Part shown: piece by piece, positions 13,501 to 27,700 of the stretch
Numbering within the stretch: position 1 is the first letter of the stretch
Layout: each line of letters begins with the position of its first letter
Source of the DNA: Prosopocoilus inquinatus
Lineage: Eukaryota; Arthropoda; Insecta; Coleoptera; Lucanidae
Direction of reading: 5' to 3'
DNA length: 64,000 bases
NCBI GenBank assembly: GCA_036172665.1
Contig: CM069873.1
Coordinates: 34,400,001-34,464,000 of the forward strand
Notes under the pieces: generated by a model
Databases searched by the model: none
Told to the model about the DNA's origin: nothing
The model's input: only the letters and a program-made list of their open reading frames with translations
Made by a program: the position numbers and the translations under genes

Positions 13501-14896
13501 TCTCACATCAGAGTTACTGGAGTCCATCCAAACGTCAAATAACATGATAGATAAGTAAGGATCAATTAGATACATCACAGGAACTACGTTAATACGTGTT
13601 GTTTCCTTCAAAACTATTTCCAGCTTCTGCTGCGTCCGAGAACTTTGTATCTCACATCAGAGTTACTGGAGTCCATCCAAACGTCAAATAACATGATAGA
13701 TGAGTAAGGATCGATTAGATACATCACAGGAACAACGCTAATACGTGTTGTTTCGTTTAAAACTATTTCCAGCCTCTGCTGCGTCCGAAAATTTCGTATC
13801 TCACATTAGAGTTACTGGAGTCCATCGAAACGTCAAATAACATAGTAGCTAAGTAAGGATCGATTAGATACATCACAGGAACAACGCTAATGCGTGTTGT
13901 TTCGTTTAAAACTATTTCCAGCTTCTGCTGCGTCCGAAAATATCGTATCTCACATTAGAGTTACTGGAGTCCATCGAAACGTCAAATAACATGATAGATG
14001 AGTAAGGATCGATTAGATACATCACAGGAACAACGCTAATGCGTGTTGTTTCGTTTAAAACTATTTCCAGCTTCTGCTGCGTCCGAGAACTTTGTATCTC
14101 ACATCAGAGTTACTGGAGTCCATCCAAACGTCAAATAACATGATAGATGAGTAAGGATCGATTAGATACATCACAGGAACAACGCTAATACGTGTTGTTT
14201 CGTTCAAAACTATTTCCAGCTCCTGCTGCGTCCGAGAACTTCGTATCTCACATCAGAGTTACTAGAGTCCATCGAAACGTCAAATAACATAGTAGATAAG
14301 TAAGGATCGATTAGATACATCACAGGAACAACGCTAATGCGTGTTGTTTCGTTTAAAATTATTTCCAGCTTCTGCTGCGTCCGAGAACTTTGTATCTCAC
14401 ATCAGAGTTACTGGAGTCCATCGAAACGTCAAATAACATGATAGATGAGTAAGGATCGATTAGATACATCACAGGAACAACGCTAATACGTGTTGTTTCG
14501 TTCAAAACTATTTCCAGCTTCTGCTGCGTCCGAGAACTTCGTATCTCACATCAGAGTTACTGGAGTCCATCGAAACGTCAAATAACATGATAGATGAGTA
14601 AGGATCGATTAGATACATCACAGGAACAACGCTAATACGTGTTGTTTCGTTCAAAACTATTTCCAGCTTCTGCTGCGTCCGAGAACTTTGTATCTCACAT
14701 CAGAGTTACTGGAGTCCATTCAAACGTCAAATAACATGATAGATGAGTAAGGATCGATTAGATACATCACAGGAACAACGCTAATACGTGTTGTTTCGTT
14801 CAAAACTATTTCCAGCTTCTGCTGCGTCCGAGAACTTTGTATCTCACATCAGAGTTACTGGAGTCCATTCAAACGTCAAATAACATGATAGATGAG
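10577..14896 (+). repeat. 29-monomer stretch, rearranged relative of 2.4-6 kb
   Basis: The stretch starts with the taagaatgg boundary and a partial cassette lacking type 4. It carries the ttaggtacat monomer three times (11,034; 11,630; 13,417). The order from about 11.5 kb parallels 2.8-6 kb, offset by 57-60 monomers. The offset changes because one monomer is lost and three are gained in this copy. The one-base deletion seen after 3,150 reappears at about 11,787, in the same monomer type. The length is 29 x 149 - 1. No gene, mobile element or RNA gene was seen. Confidence 0.85.
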
Positions 14897-16833
14897 TAAG
14901 GATCGATTAGATACATCACAGGAACAACGCTAATGCGTGTTGTTTCGTTTAAAACTATTTCCAGCTCCTGCTGCGTCCGAAGATTTCGTATCTCACATTA
15001 GAGTTACTGGAGTCCATCGAAACGTCAAATAACATGATAGATGAGTAAGGATCGATTAGATACATCACAGGAACAACGCTAATGCGTGTTGTTTCGTTTA
15101 AAACTATTTCCAGCTTCTGCTGCGTCCGAAAATTTTGTATCTCACATCAGAGTTACTAGAGTCCATCGAAACGTCAAATAACATGATAGATAAATAAGGA
15201 TCGATTAGATACATCACAGGAACAACGCTAATACGTGTTGTTTCGTTTAAAACTATTTCCAGCTCCTGCTGCGTCCAAAAACTTTGTATCTCACATCAGA
15301 GTTACTAGAGTCCATCGAAACGTCAAATAACATGATAGATAAATAAGGATCGATTAGATACATCACAGGAACAACGCTAATACGTGTTGCTTCGTTTAAA
15401 ACTATTTTTAGCTTCTGCTGCGTCCGAAAACTTTGTATCTCACATCAGAGTTATTGGAGTCCATCGAAACGTCAAATAACATAGTAGCTAAGTAAGGATC
15501 GATTAGATACATCACAGGAACAACGCTAATACGTGTTGTTTCGTTGAAAACTATTTCCAGCTTCTGCTGCGTCCGAAAACTTTGTATCTCACATCAGAGT
15601 TACTAGAGTCCATCGAAACGCCAAATAACATGATAGATGAATAAGGATCGATTAGGTACATCACAGGAACAACGCTAAGGCGTGTTGTTCCGTTTAAAAC
15701 TATCTCCAGCTTCTGCTGTGTCCGAAAACTTTGTATCTCACATCAGAGTTACTGGAGTCCATCCAAACGTCAAATAACATGATAGATAAGTAAGGATCAA
15801 TTAGATACATCACAGGAACTACGTTAATACGTGTTGTTTCCTTCAAAACTATTTCCAGCTTCTGCTGCGTCCGAGAACTTTGTATCTCACATCAGAGTTA
15901 CTGGAGTCCATCCAAACGTCAAATAACATGATAGATGAGTAAGGATCGATTAGATACATCACAGGAACAACGCTAATGCGTGTTGTTTCGTTTAAAACTA
16001 TTTCCAGCTTCTGCTGCGTCCGAAAATATCGTATCTCACATTAGAGTTACTGGAGTCCATCGAAACGTCAAATAACATGATAGATGAGTAAGGATCGATT
16101 AGATACATCACAGGAACAACGCTAATGCGTGTTGTTTCGTTTAAAACTATTTCCAGCTTCTGCTGCGTCCGAGAACTTTGTATCTCACATCAGAGTTACT
16201 GGAGTCCATCGAAACACCAAATAACATGATAGATGAGTAAGGATCGATTAGATACATCACAGGAACAACGCTAATACGTGTTGTTTCGTTCAAAACTATT
16301 TCCAGCTTCTGCTGCGTCCGAAAACTTTGTATCTCACATCAGAGTTACTGGAGTCCATCGAAACGCCAAATAACATGATAGATGAGTAAGGATCGATTAG
16401 ATACATCACAGGAACAACGCTAATACGTGTTGTTTCGTTCAAAACTATTTCCAGCTTCTGCTGCGTCCGAGAACATTGTATCTCACATCAGAGTTACTGG
16501 AGTCCATCCAAACGTCAAATAACATGATAGATGAGTAAGGATCGATTAGATACATCACAGGAACAACGCTAATACGTGTTGTTTCGTTTAAAACTATTTC
16601 CAGCTCCTGCTGCGTCCAAAAACTTCGTATCTCACATCAGAGTTACTAGAGTCCATCGAAACGTCAAATAACATGATAGATGAGTAAGGATCCATTAGAT
16701 ACATCACAGGAACAACGCTAATGCGTGTTGTTTCATTTAAAACTATTTCCAGCTTCTGCTGCGTCCGAAAACTTTGTACCTCACATCAGAGTTACTAGAG
16801 TCCATCGAAACGTCAAATAACATGATAGATGAG
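14897..16833 (+). repeat. HOR unit, 13 monomers, further cassette copy
   Basis: The five-monomer cassette fills 14,897-15,641, with ccgaagatttcg in type 1 and tttttagc in type 4, as at 5,960. The ttaggtacat monomer follows at 15,652, then the acgttaatacg monomer. The block matches 5,960-8,045 but lacks the ccgaatac/gagtgagg monomer, so it is 13 x 149 bp. This is a clean one-monomer in-register difference. Confidence 0.85.
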
Positions 16834-18467
16834 TAAGCATCCATTAGATACATCACAGGAACAACGCTAATACGTGTTGTTTCGTTCAAAACTATTTCCA
16901 GCTTCTGCTGCGTCCGAAAACTTTGTACCTCACATCAGAGTTATTGGAGTCCATCGAAACGTCAAATAACATAGTAGCTAAGTAAGGATCGATTAGATAC
17001 ATCACAGGAACAACGCTAATACGTGTTGTTTCGTTCAAAACTATTTCCAGCTTCTGCTGCGTCCGAAAACTTTGTATCTCACATCAGAGTTACTGGAGTC
17101 CATCGAAACGCCAAATAACATGATAGATGAGTAAGGATCGATTAGATACATCACAGGAACAACGCTAATGCGTGTTGTTTCGTTTAAAACTATCTCCAGC
17201 TTCTGCTGCGTCCGAAAACATTGTATCTCACATCAGAGTTACTGGAGTCCATCCAAACGTCAGATAACATGATAGATAAGTAAGGATCGATTAGATACAT
17301 CACAGGAACAACGCTAATACGTGTTGTTTCGTTCAAAACTATTTCCAGCTTCTGCTGCGTCCGAGAACTTTGTATCTCACATCAGTTACTGGAGTCCATC
17401 CAAACGTCAAATAACATGATAGATGAGTAAGGATCGATTAGATACATCACAGGAACAACGCTAATACGTGTTGTTTCGTTCAAAACTATTTCCAGCTTCT
17501 GCTGCGTCCGAGAACTTTGTATCTCACATCAGAGTTACTGGTGTCCATCCAAACGTCAAATAACATGATAGATGAGTAAGGATCGATTAGATACATCACA
17601 GGAACAACGCTAATGCGTGTTGTTTCATTTAAAACTATTTCCCGATTCTGCTACGATCGAAAATTTCGTATCTCACATCAGAGTTACTAGAGTCCATCGA
17701 AACGTCAAATAACATAGCAGATAAGTAAGGATCGATTAGATACATCACAGGAACAACGCTAATACGTTTTGTTTCGTTCAAAACTATTTCCAGCTTCTGC
17801 TGCGTCCGAGAACTTTGTATCTCACATCAGAGCTACTGGAGTCCATCCAAACGTCAAATAACATGATAGATGAGTAAGGATCGATTAGATACATCACAGG
17901 AACAACGCTAATGCGTGTTGTTTCGATTAAAACTATTTCCAGCTTCTGCTGCGTCCGAAAACTTTGTATCTCACATCAGAGTTACTGGAGTCCATCGAGA
18001 CGCCAAATAACATTATAGATGAGTAAGGATCGATTAGATACATCACAGGAACAACGGTAATGCGTGTTGTTTCGTTTAAAACTATTTCCAGCTTCTGCTG
18101 CGTCCGAAAACTTTGTATCTCACATCAGAGTTACTGGAGTCCATCCAAACGACAAATAACATGATAGATGAGTAAGGATCGATTAGATACATCACAGGAA
18201 CAACGCTAATACGTGTTTCGTTCAAAACTATTTCCAGCTTCTGCTGCGTCCGAGAACATTTTATCTCACATCAGAGTTACTGGAGTCCATCCAAACCTCA
18301 AATAACATGATGGATGAGTAAGGATCGATTAGATACATCACAGGAACAACGCTAATACGTGTTGTTTCGTTCAAAACTATTTCCAGCTTCTGCTGCGTCC
18401 GAAAACTTTGTACCTCACATCAGAGTTATTGGAGTCCATCGAAACGTCAAATAACATAGTAGCTAAG
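16834..18467 (+). repeat. Shortened copy (11 monomers) of the 17-monomer block
   Basis: The block has the taagcatcc start, the acatcagttactgg deletion (17,391), the tttcccgattctgctacg marker (about 17,640) and the taagaatgg end. It is six monomers shorter than the full copies, because the gtgtagttt and catgacagatgag monomers are missing. It also has a private 3-bp loss at 18,211-18,220 (acgtgtttcg for acgtgttgtttcg). Its length, 1,634 bp, is 11 x 149 - 5. Confidence 0.9.
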
Positions 18468-20404
18468 TAAGAATGGATTAGATACATCACAGGAACAACG
18501 CTAATGCGTGTTGTTTCGTTTAAAACTATTTCCAGCTTCTGCTGCGTCCGAAAATTTTGTATCTCACATCAGAGTTACTAGAGTCCATCGAAACGTCAAA
18601 TAACATGATAGATAAATAAGGATCGATTAGATACATCACAGGAACAACGCTAATACGTGTTGTTTCGTTTAAAACTATTTCCAGCTCCTGCTGCGTCCAA
18701 AAACTTTGTATCTCACATCAGAGTTACTAGAGTTCATCGAAACGTCAAATAACATGATAGATAAATAAGGATCGATTAGATACATCACAGGAACAACGCT
18801 AATACGTGTTGCTTCGTTTAAAACTATTTTTAGCTTCTGCTGCGTCCGAAAACTTTGTATCTCACATCAGAGTTATTGGAGTCCATCGAAACGTCAAATA
18901 ACATAGTAGCTAAGTAAGGATCGATTAGATACATCACAGGAACAACGCTAATACGTGTTGTTTCGTTGAAAACTATTTCCAGCTTCTGCTGCGTCCGAAA
19001 ACTTTGTATATCACATCAGAGTTACTGGAGTCCATCGAAACGCCAAATAACATGATAGATGAATAAGGATCGATTAGGTACATCACAGGAACAACGCTAA
19101 GGCGTGTTGTTCCGTTTAAAACTATCTCCAGCTTCTGCTGTGTCCGAAAACTTTGTATCTCACATCAGAGTTACTGGAGTCCATCCAAACGTCAAATAAC
19201 ATGATAGATAAGTAAGGATCAATTAGATACATCACAGGAACTACGTTAATACGTGTTGTTTCCTTCAAAACTATTTCCAGCTTCTGCTGCGTCCGAGAAC
19301 TTTGTATCTCACATCAGAGTTACTGGAGTCCATCCAAACGTCAAATAACATGATAGATGAGTAAGGATCGATTAGATACATCACAGAAACAACGCTAATG
19401 CGTGTTGTTTCGTTTAAAACTATTTCCAGCTTCTGCTGCGTCCGAAAATATCGTATCTCACATTAGAGTTACTGGAGTCCATCGAAACGTCAAATAACAT
19501 GATAGATGAGTAAGGATCGATTAGATACATCACAGGAACAACGCTAATGCGTGTTGTTTCGTTTAAAACTATTTCCAGCTTCTGCTGCGTCCGAGAACTT
19601 TGTATCTCACATCAGAGTTACTGGAGTCCATCGAAACGCCAAATAACATGATAGATGAGTAAGGATCGATTAGATACATCACAGGAACAACGCTAATACG
19701 TGTTGTTTCGTTCAAAACTATTTCCAGCTTCTGCTGCGTCCGAAAACTTTGTATCTCACATCAGAGTTACTGGAGTCCATCGAAACGCCAAATAACATGA
19801 TAGATGAGTAAGGATCGATTAGATACATCACAGGAACAACGCTAATGCGTGTTGTTTCGTTTAAAACTATTTCCAGCTTCTGCTGCGTCCGAATACTTTG
19901 TATCTCACATCAGAGTTACTGGAGTCCATCCAAACGTCAAATAACATGATAGATGAGTGAGGATCGATTAGATACATCACAGGAACAACGCTAATACGTG
20001 TTGTTTCGTTCAAAACTATTTCCAGCTTCTGCTGCGTCCGAGAACATTGTATCTCACATCAGAGTTACTGGAGTCCATCCAAACGTCAAATAACATGATA
20101 GATGAGTAAGGATCGATTAGATACATCACAGGAACAACGCTAATACGTGTTGTTTCGTTTAAAACTATTTCCAGCTCCTGCTGCGTCCAAAAACTTCGTA
20201 TCTCACATCAGAGTTACTAGAGTCCATCGAAACGTCAAATAACATGATAGATGAGTAAGGATCCATTAGATACATCACAGGAACAACGCTAATGCGTGTT
20301 GTTTCATTTAAAACTATTTCCAGCTTCTGCTGCGTCCGAAAACTTTGTACCTCACATCAGAGTTACTAGAGTCCATCGAAACGTCAAATAACATGATAGA
20401 TGAG
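18468..20404 (+). repeat. HOR unit, 13 monomers, cassette without its first monomer
   Basis: A taagaatgg head is joined to the body of cassette type 2 (ccgaaaattttg, ctagag). Types 3, 4 (with tttttagc) and 5 follow, then the ttaggtacat (19,074) and acgttaatacg monomers. The series continues through ccgaatac with the gagtgagg boundary at 19,955, as in 5,960-8,045. With the next block it forms a 30-monomer period. No gene was seen. Confidence 0.85.
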
Positions 20405-23400
20405 TAAGCATCCATTAGATACATCACAGGAACAACGCTAATACGTGTTGTTTCGTTCAAAACTATTTCCAGCTTCTGCTGCGTCCGAAAACTTTGTACC
20501 TCACATCAGAGTTATTGGAGTCCATCGAAACGTCAAATAACATAGTAGCTAAGTAAGGATCGATTAGATACATCACAGGAACAACGCTAATACGTGTTGT
20601 TTCGTTCAAAACTATTTCCAGCTTCTGCTGCGTCCGAAAACTTTGTATCTCACATCAGAGTTACTGGAGTCCATCGAAACGCCAAATAACATGATAGATG
20701 AGTAAGGATCGATTAGATACATCACAGGAACAACGCTAATGCGTGTTGTTTCGTTTAAAACTATCTCCAGCTTCTGCTGCGTCCGAAAACATTGTATCTC
20801 ACATCAGAGTTACTGGAGTCCATCCAAACGTCAGATAACATGATAGATAAGTAAGGATCGATTAGATACATCACAGGAACAACGCTAATACGTGTTGTTT
20901 CGTTCAAAACTATTTCCAGCTTCTGCTGCGTCCGAGAACTTTGTATCTCACATCAGTTACTGGAGTCCATCCAAACGTCAAATAACATGATAGATGAGTA
21001 AGGATCGATTAGATACATCACAGGAACAACGCTAATACGTGTTGTTTCGTTCAAAACTATTTCCAGCTTCTGCTGCGTCCGAGAACTTTGTATCTCACAT
21101 CAGAGTTACTGGTGTCCATCCAAACGTCAAATAACATGATAGATGAGTAAGGATCGATTAGATACATCACAGGAACAACGCTAATGCGTGTTGTTTCATT
21201 TAAAACTATTTCCCGATTCTGCTACGATCGAAAATTTCGTATCTCACATCAGAGTTACTAGAGTCCATCGAAACGTCAAATAACATAGTAGATAAGTAAG
21301 GATCGATTAGATACATCACAGGAACAACGCTAATACGTTTTGTTTCGTTCAAAACTATTTCCAGCTTCTGCTGCGTCCGAGAACTTTGTATCTCACATCA
21401 GAGCTACTGGAGTCCATCCAAACGTCAAATAACATGATAGATGAGTAAGGATCGATTAGATACATCACAGGAACAACGCTAATGCGTGTTGTTTCGATTA
21501 AAACTATTTCCAGCTTCTGCTGCGTCCGAAAACTTTGTATCTCACATCAGAGTTACTGGAGTCCATCGAGACGCCAAATAACATGATAGATGAGTAAGGA
21601 TCGATTAGATACATCACAGGAACAACGGTAATGCGTGTTGTTTCGTTTAAAACTATTTCCAGCTTCTGCTGCGTCCGAAAACTTTGTATCTCACATCAGA
21701 GTTACTGGAGTCCATCCAAACGACAAATAACATGATAGATGAGTAAGGATCGATTAGATACATCACAGGAACAACGCTAATACGTGTTGTTTCGTTCAAA
21801 ACTATTTCCAGCTTCTGCTGCGTCCGAGAACATTTTATCTCACATCAGAGTTACTGGAGTCCATCCAAACCTCAAATAACATGATGGATGAGTAAGGATC
21901 GATTAGATACATCACAGGAACAACGCTAATACGTGTTGTTTCGTTTAAAACTATTTCCAGCTCCTGCTGCGTCCAAAAACTTCGTCTCTCACATCAGAGT
22001 TACTAGAGTCCATCGAAACGTCAAATAACATGATAGATGAGTAAGGATCCATTAGATACATCACAGGAACAACGCTAATGCGTGTAGTTTCATTTAAAAC
22101 TATTTCCAGCTTCTGCTGCGTCCGAAAACTTTGTACCTCACATCAGAGTTACTGGAGTCCATCCAAACGTCAAATAACATGATAGATGAGTAAGGATCGA
22201 TTAGATATATCACAGGAACAACGCTAGTACGTGTTGTTTCATTTAAAACTATTTCCAGCTTCAGCTGCGTCCGAGAACTTCGTATCTCACATCAAAGTTT
22301 CTGGAGTCCATCGAAACGCCAAATAACATGACAGATGAGTAAGGATCGATTAGATACATCACAGGAACAACGCTAATGCGTGTTGTTTCGTTTAAAACTA
22401 TTTCCAGCTTCTGCTGCGTCCGAAAACTTTGTATCTCACATCAGAGTTACTGGAGTCCATCGAGACGCCAAATAACATGATAGATGAATAAGGATCGATT
22501 AGATACATCACAGGAACAACGCTAATGCGTGTTGTTTCGTTTAAAAGTATTTCCAGCTTCTGCTGCGTCCGAGAACTTTGTATCTCACATCAGAGTTACT
22601 GGAGTCCATTCAAACGTCAAATAACATGATAGATGAGTAAGGATCGATTAGATACATCACAGGAACAACGGTAATGCGTGTTGTTTCGTTTAAAACTATT
22701 TCCAGCTTCTGCTGCGTCCGTAAACTTTGTATCTCACATCAGAGTTACTGTAGTCCATCCAAACGTCAAATATAATGATAGATGAGTAAGGATCGATTAG
22801 ATACATCACAGGAACAACGCTAATACGTGTTGTTTCGTTCAAAACTATTTCCAGCTTCTGCTGCGTCCGAAAACTTTGTACCTCACATCAGAGTTATTGG
22901 AGTCCATCGAAACGTCAAATAACATAGTAGCTAAGTAAGAATGGATTAGATACATCACAGGAACAACGCTAATACGTGTTGTTTCGTTCAAAACTATTTC
23001 CAGCTTCTGCTGCGTCCGAAAACTTTGTATCTCACATCAGAGTTACTGGAGTCCATCCAAACGTCAGATAACATGATAGATAAGTAAGGATCGATTAGAT
23101 ACATCACAGGAACAACGCTAATACGTGTTGTTTCATTTAAAACTATTTCCAGATTCTGCTGCGTTCGAAAATTTCGTATCGCACATCAGTTACTGGAGTC
23201 CATCCAAACGTCAAATAACATGATAGATGAGTAAGGATCGATTAGATACATCACAGGAACAACGCTAATACGTGTTGTTTCGTTTAAAACTATTTCCAGC
23301 TCCTGCTGCGTCCAAAAACTTCGTATCTCACATCAGAGTTACTAGAGTCCATCGAAACGTCAAATAACATGATAGATGAGTAAGGATCGATTAGATACAT

Positions 23401-23976
23401 CACAGGAACAACGCTAATGCGTGTTGTTTCATTTAAAACTATTTCCAGATTCTGCTGCGTTCGAAAATTTCGTATCTCACATCAGAGTTACTGGAGTCCA
23501 TCGAAACTTCAAATAACATAGTAGATAAGTAAGGATCGATTAGATACATCACAGGAACAACGCTAATACGTGTTGTTTTGTTCAAAACTATTTCCAGCTT
23601 CTGCTGCGCCCGAAAATTTCGTATCTCACATTAGAGTTACTGGAGTCCATCGAAACGTCAGATAACATGATAGGTAAGTAAGGATCGATTAGATACATCA
23701 CAGGAACAACGCTAATACGTGTTGTTTCGTTTAAAACTATTTCCAGCTCCTGCTGCGTCCAAAAACTTCGTATCTCACATCAGAGTTACTAGAGTCCATC
23801 GAAACGTCAAATAACATGATAGATGAGTAAGGATCCATTAGATACATCACAGGAACAACGCTAATACGTGTTGTTTCGTTCAAAACTATTTCCAGCTTCT
23901 GCTGCGTCCGAAAACTTTGTACCTCACATCAGAGTTATTGGAGTCCATCGAAACGTCAAATAACATAGTAGCTAAG
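20405..23976 (+). repeat. 17-monomer HOR block copy 2 with a 7-monomer extension (3,572 bp)
   Basis: Positions 20,405-22,935 repeat 8,046-10,576 at an offset of 12,359 bp, which is 83 x 149 minus the 8 bp lost by the intervening indels. From the taagaatgg boundary (22,936) a seven-monomer extension follows. It includes a monomer whose left half is of the agattctgctgcgttcg type and whose right half carries the 2-bp-deleted catcagttac (23,181-23,190). The entire 3,572-bp stretch recurs 4,317 bp downstream. Confidence 0.9.
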
Positions 23977-24721
23977 TAAGGATCGATTAGATACATCACA
24001 GGAACAACGCTAATGCGTGTTGTTTCGTTTAAAACTATTTCCAGCTTCTGCTGCGTCCGAATACTTTGTATCTCACATCAGAGTTACTGGAGTCCATCCA
24101 AACGTCAAATAACATGATAGATGAGTGAGGATCGATTAGATACATCACAGGAACAACGCTAATACGTGTTGTTTCGTTCAAAACTATTTCCAGCTTCTGC
24201 TGCGTCCGAGAACATTGTATCTCACATCAGAGTTACTGGAGTCCATCCAAACGTCAAATAACATAGTAGCTAAGTAAGGATCGATTAGATACATCACAGG
24301 AACAACGCTAATGCGTGTTGTTTCGTTTAAAACTATTTCCAGCTTCTGCTGCGTCCGAATACTTTGTATCTCACATCAGAGTTACTGGAGTCCATCCAAA
24401 CGTCAAATAACATGATAGATGAGTAAGGATCGATTAGATACATCACAGGAACAACGCTAATACGTGTTGTTTCGTTTAAAACTATTTCCAGCTCCTGCTG
24501 CGTCCAAAAACTTCGTATCTCACATCAGAGTTACTAGAGTCCATCGAAACGTCAAATAACATGATAGATGAGTAAGGATCCATTAGATACATCACAGGAA
24601 CAACGCTAATGCGTGTTGTTTCATTTAAAACTATTTCCAGCTTCTGCTGCGTCCGAAAACTTTGTACCTCACATCAGAGTTACTAGAGTCCATCGAAACG
24701 TCAAATAACATGATAGATGAG
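23977..24721 (+). repeat. Five-monomer linker between two long HOR copies
   Basis: The linker holds two monomers of the ccgaatacttt type. The first is followed by the gagtgagg boundary (24,123). The second follows a monomer carrying gagaacattg and a tagtagctaag tail. The matching place upstream (around 19,955) has only one ccgaatac monomer, so the offset is 28 monomers to the left of the linker and 29 to the right. This suggests a one-step local duplication. No gene was seen. Confidence 0.75.
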
Positions 24722-27700
24722 TAAGCATCCATTAGATACATCACAGGAACAACGCTAATACGTGTTGTTTCGTTCAAAACTATTTCCAGCTTCTGCTGCG
24801 TCCGAAAACTTTGTACCTCACATCAGAGTTATTGGAGTCCATCGAAACGTCAAATAACATAGTAGCTAAGTAAGGATCGATTAGATACATCACAGGAACA
24901 ACGCTAATACGTGTTGTTTCGTTCAAAACTATTTCCAGCTTCTGCTGCGTCCGAAAACTTTGTATCTCACATCAGAGTTACTGGAGTCCATCGAAACGCC
25001 AAATAACATGATAGATGAGTAAGGATCGATTAGATACATCACAGGAACAACGCTAATGCGTGTTGTTTCGTTTAAAACTATCTCCAGCTTCTGCTGCGTC
25101 CGAAAACATTGTATCTCACATCAGAGTTACTGGAGTCCATCCAAACGTCAGATAACATGATAGATAAGTAAGGATCGATTAGATACATCACAGGAACAAC
25201 GCTAATACGTGTTGTTTCGTTCAAAACTATTTCCAGCTTCTGCTGCGTCCGAGAACTTTGTATCTCACATCAGTTACTGGAGTCCATCCAAACGTCAAAT
25301 AACATGATAGATGAGTAAGGATCGATTAGATACATCACAGGAACAACGCTAATACGTGTTGTTTCGTTCAAAACTATTTCCAGCTTCTGCTGCGTCCGAG
25401 AACTTTGTATCTCACATCAGAGTTACTGGTGTCCATCCAAACGTCAAATAACATGATAGATGAGTAAGGATCGATTAGATACATCACAGGAACAACGCTA
25501 ATGCGTGTTGTTTCATTTAAAACTATTTCCCGATTCTGCTACGATCGAAAATTTCGTATCTCACATCAGAGTTACTAGAGTCCATCGAAACGTCAAATAA
25601 CATAGTAGATAAGTAAGGATCGATTAGATACATCACAGGAACAACGCTAATACGTTTTGTTTCGTTCAAAACTATTTCCAGCTTCTGCTGCGTCCGAGAA
25701 CTTTGTATCTCCCATCAGAGCTACTGGAGTCCATCCAAACGTCAAATAACATGATAGATGAGTAAGGATCGATTAGATACATCACAGGAACAACGCTAAT
25801 GCGTGTTGTTTCGATTAAAACTATTTCCAGCTTCTGCTGCGTCCGAAAACTTTGTATCTCACATCAGAGTTACTGGAGTCCATCGAGACGCCAAATAACA
25901 TGATAGATGAGTAAGGATCGATTAGATACATCACAGGAACAACGGTAATGCGTGTTGTTTCGTTTAAAACTATTTCCAGCTTCTGCTGCGTCCGAAAACT
26001 TTGTATCTCACATCAGAGTTACTGGAGTCCATCCAAACGACAAATAACATGATAGATGAGTAAGGATCGATTAGATACATCACAGGAACAACGCTAATAC
26101 GTGTTGTTTCGTTCAAAACTATTTCCAGCTTCTGCTGCGTCCGAGAACATTTTATCTCACATCAGAGTTACTGGAGTCCATCCAAACCTCAAATAACATG
26201 ATGGATGAGTAAGGATCGATTAGATACATCACAGGAACAACGCTAATACGTGTTGTTTCGTTTAAAACTATTTCCAGCTCCTGCTGCGTCCAAAAACTTC
26301 GTATCTCACATCAGAGTTACTAGAGTCCATCGAAACGTCAAATAACATGATAGATGAGTAAGGATCCATTAGATACATCACAGGAACAACGCTAATGCGT
26401 GTAGTTTCATTTAAAACTATTTCCAGCTTCTGCTGCGTCCGAAAACTTTGTACCTCACATCAGAGTTACTGGAGTCCATCCAAACGTCAAATAACATGAT
26501 AGATGAGTAAGGATCGATTAGATATATCACAGGAACAACGCTAGTACGTGTTGTTTCATTTAAAACTATTTCCAGCTTCAGCTGCGTCCGAGAACTTCGT
26601 ATCTCACATCAAAGTTTCTGGAGTCCATCGAAACGCCAAATAACATGACAGATGAGTAAGGATCGATTAGATACATCACAGGAACAACGCTAATGCGTGT
26701 TGTTTCGTTTAAAACTATTTCCAGCTTCTGCTGTGTCCGAAAACTTTGTATCTCACATCAGAGTTACTGGAGTCCATCGAGACGCCAAATAACATGATAG
26801 ATGAGTAAGGATCGATTAGATACATCACAGGAACAACGCTAATGCGTGTTGTTTCGTTTAAAAGTATTTCCAGCTTCTGCTGCGTCCGAGAACTTTGTAT
26901 CTCACATCAGAGTTACTGGAGTCCATTCAAACGTCAAATAACATGATAGATGAGTAAGGATCGATTAGATACATCACAGGAACAACGGTAATGCGTGTTG
27001 TTTCGTTTAAAACTATTTCCAGCTTCTGCTGCGTCCGTAAACTTTGTATCTCACATCAGAGTTACTGTAGTCCATCCAAACGTCAAATATAATGATAGAT
27101 GAGTAAGGATCGATTAGATACATCACAGGAACAACGCTAATACGTGTTGTTTCGTTCAAAACTATTTCCAGCTTCTGCTGCGTCCGAAAACTTTGTACCT
27201 CACATCAGAGTTATTGGAGTCCATCGAAACGTCAAATAACATAGTAGCTAAGTAAGAATGGATTAGATACATCACAGGAACAACGCTAATACGTGTTGTT
27301 TCGTTCAAAACTATTTCCAGCTTCTGCTGCGTCCGAAAACTTTGTATCTCACATCAGAGTTACTGGAGTCCATCCAAACGTCAGATAACATGATAGATAA
27401 GTAAGGATCGATTAGATACATCACAGGAACAACGCTAATACGTGTTGTTTCATTTAAAACTATTTCCAGATTCTGCTGCGTTCGAAAATTTCGTATCGCA
27501 CATCAGTTACTGGAGTCCATCCAAACGTCAAATAACATGATAGATGAGTAAGGATCGATTAGATACATCACAGGAACAACGCTAATACGTGTTGTTTCGT
27601 TTAAAACTATTTCCAGCTCCTGCTGCGTCCAAAAACTTCGTATCTCACATCAGAGTTACTAGAGTCCATCGAAACGTCAAATAACATGATAGATGAGTAA

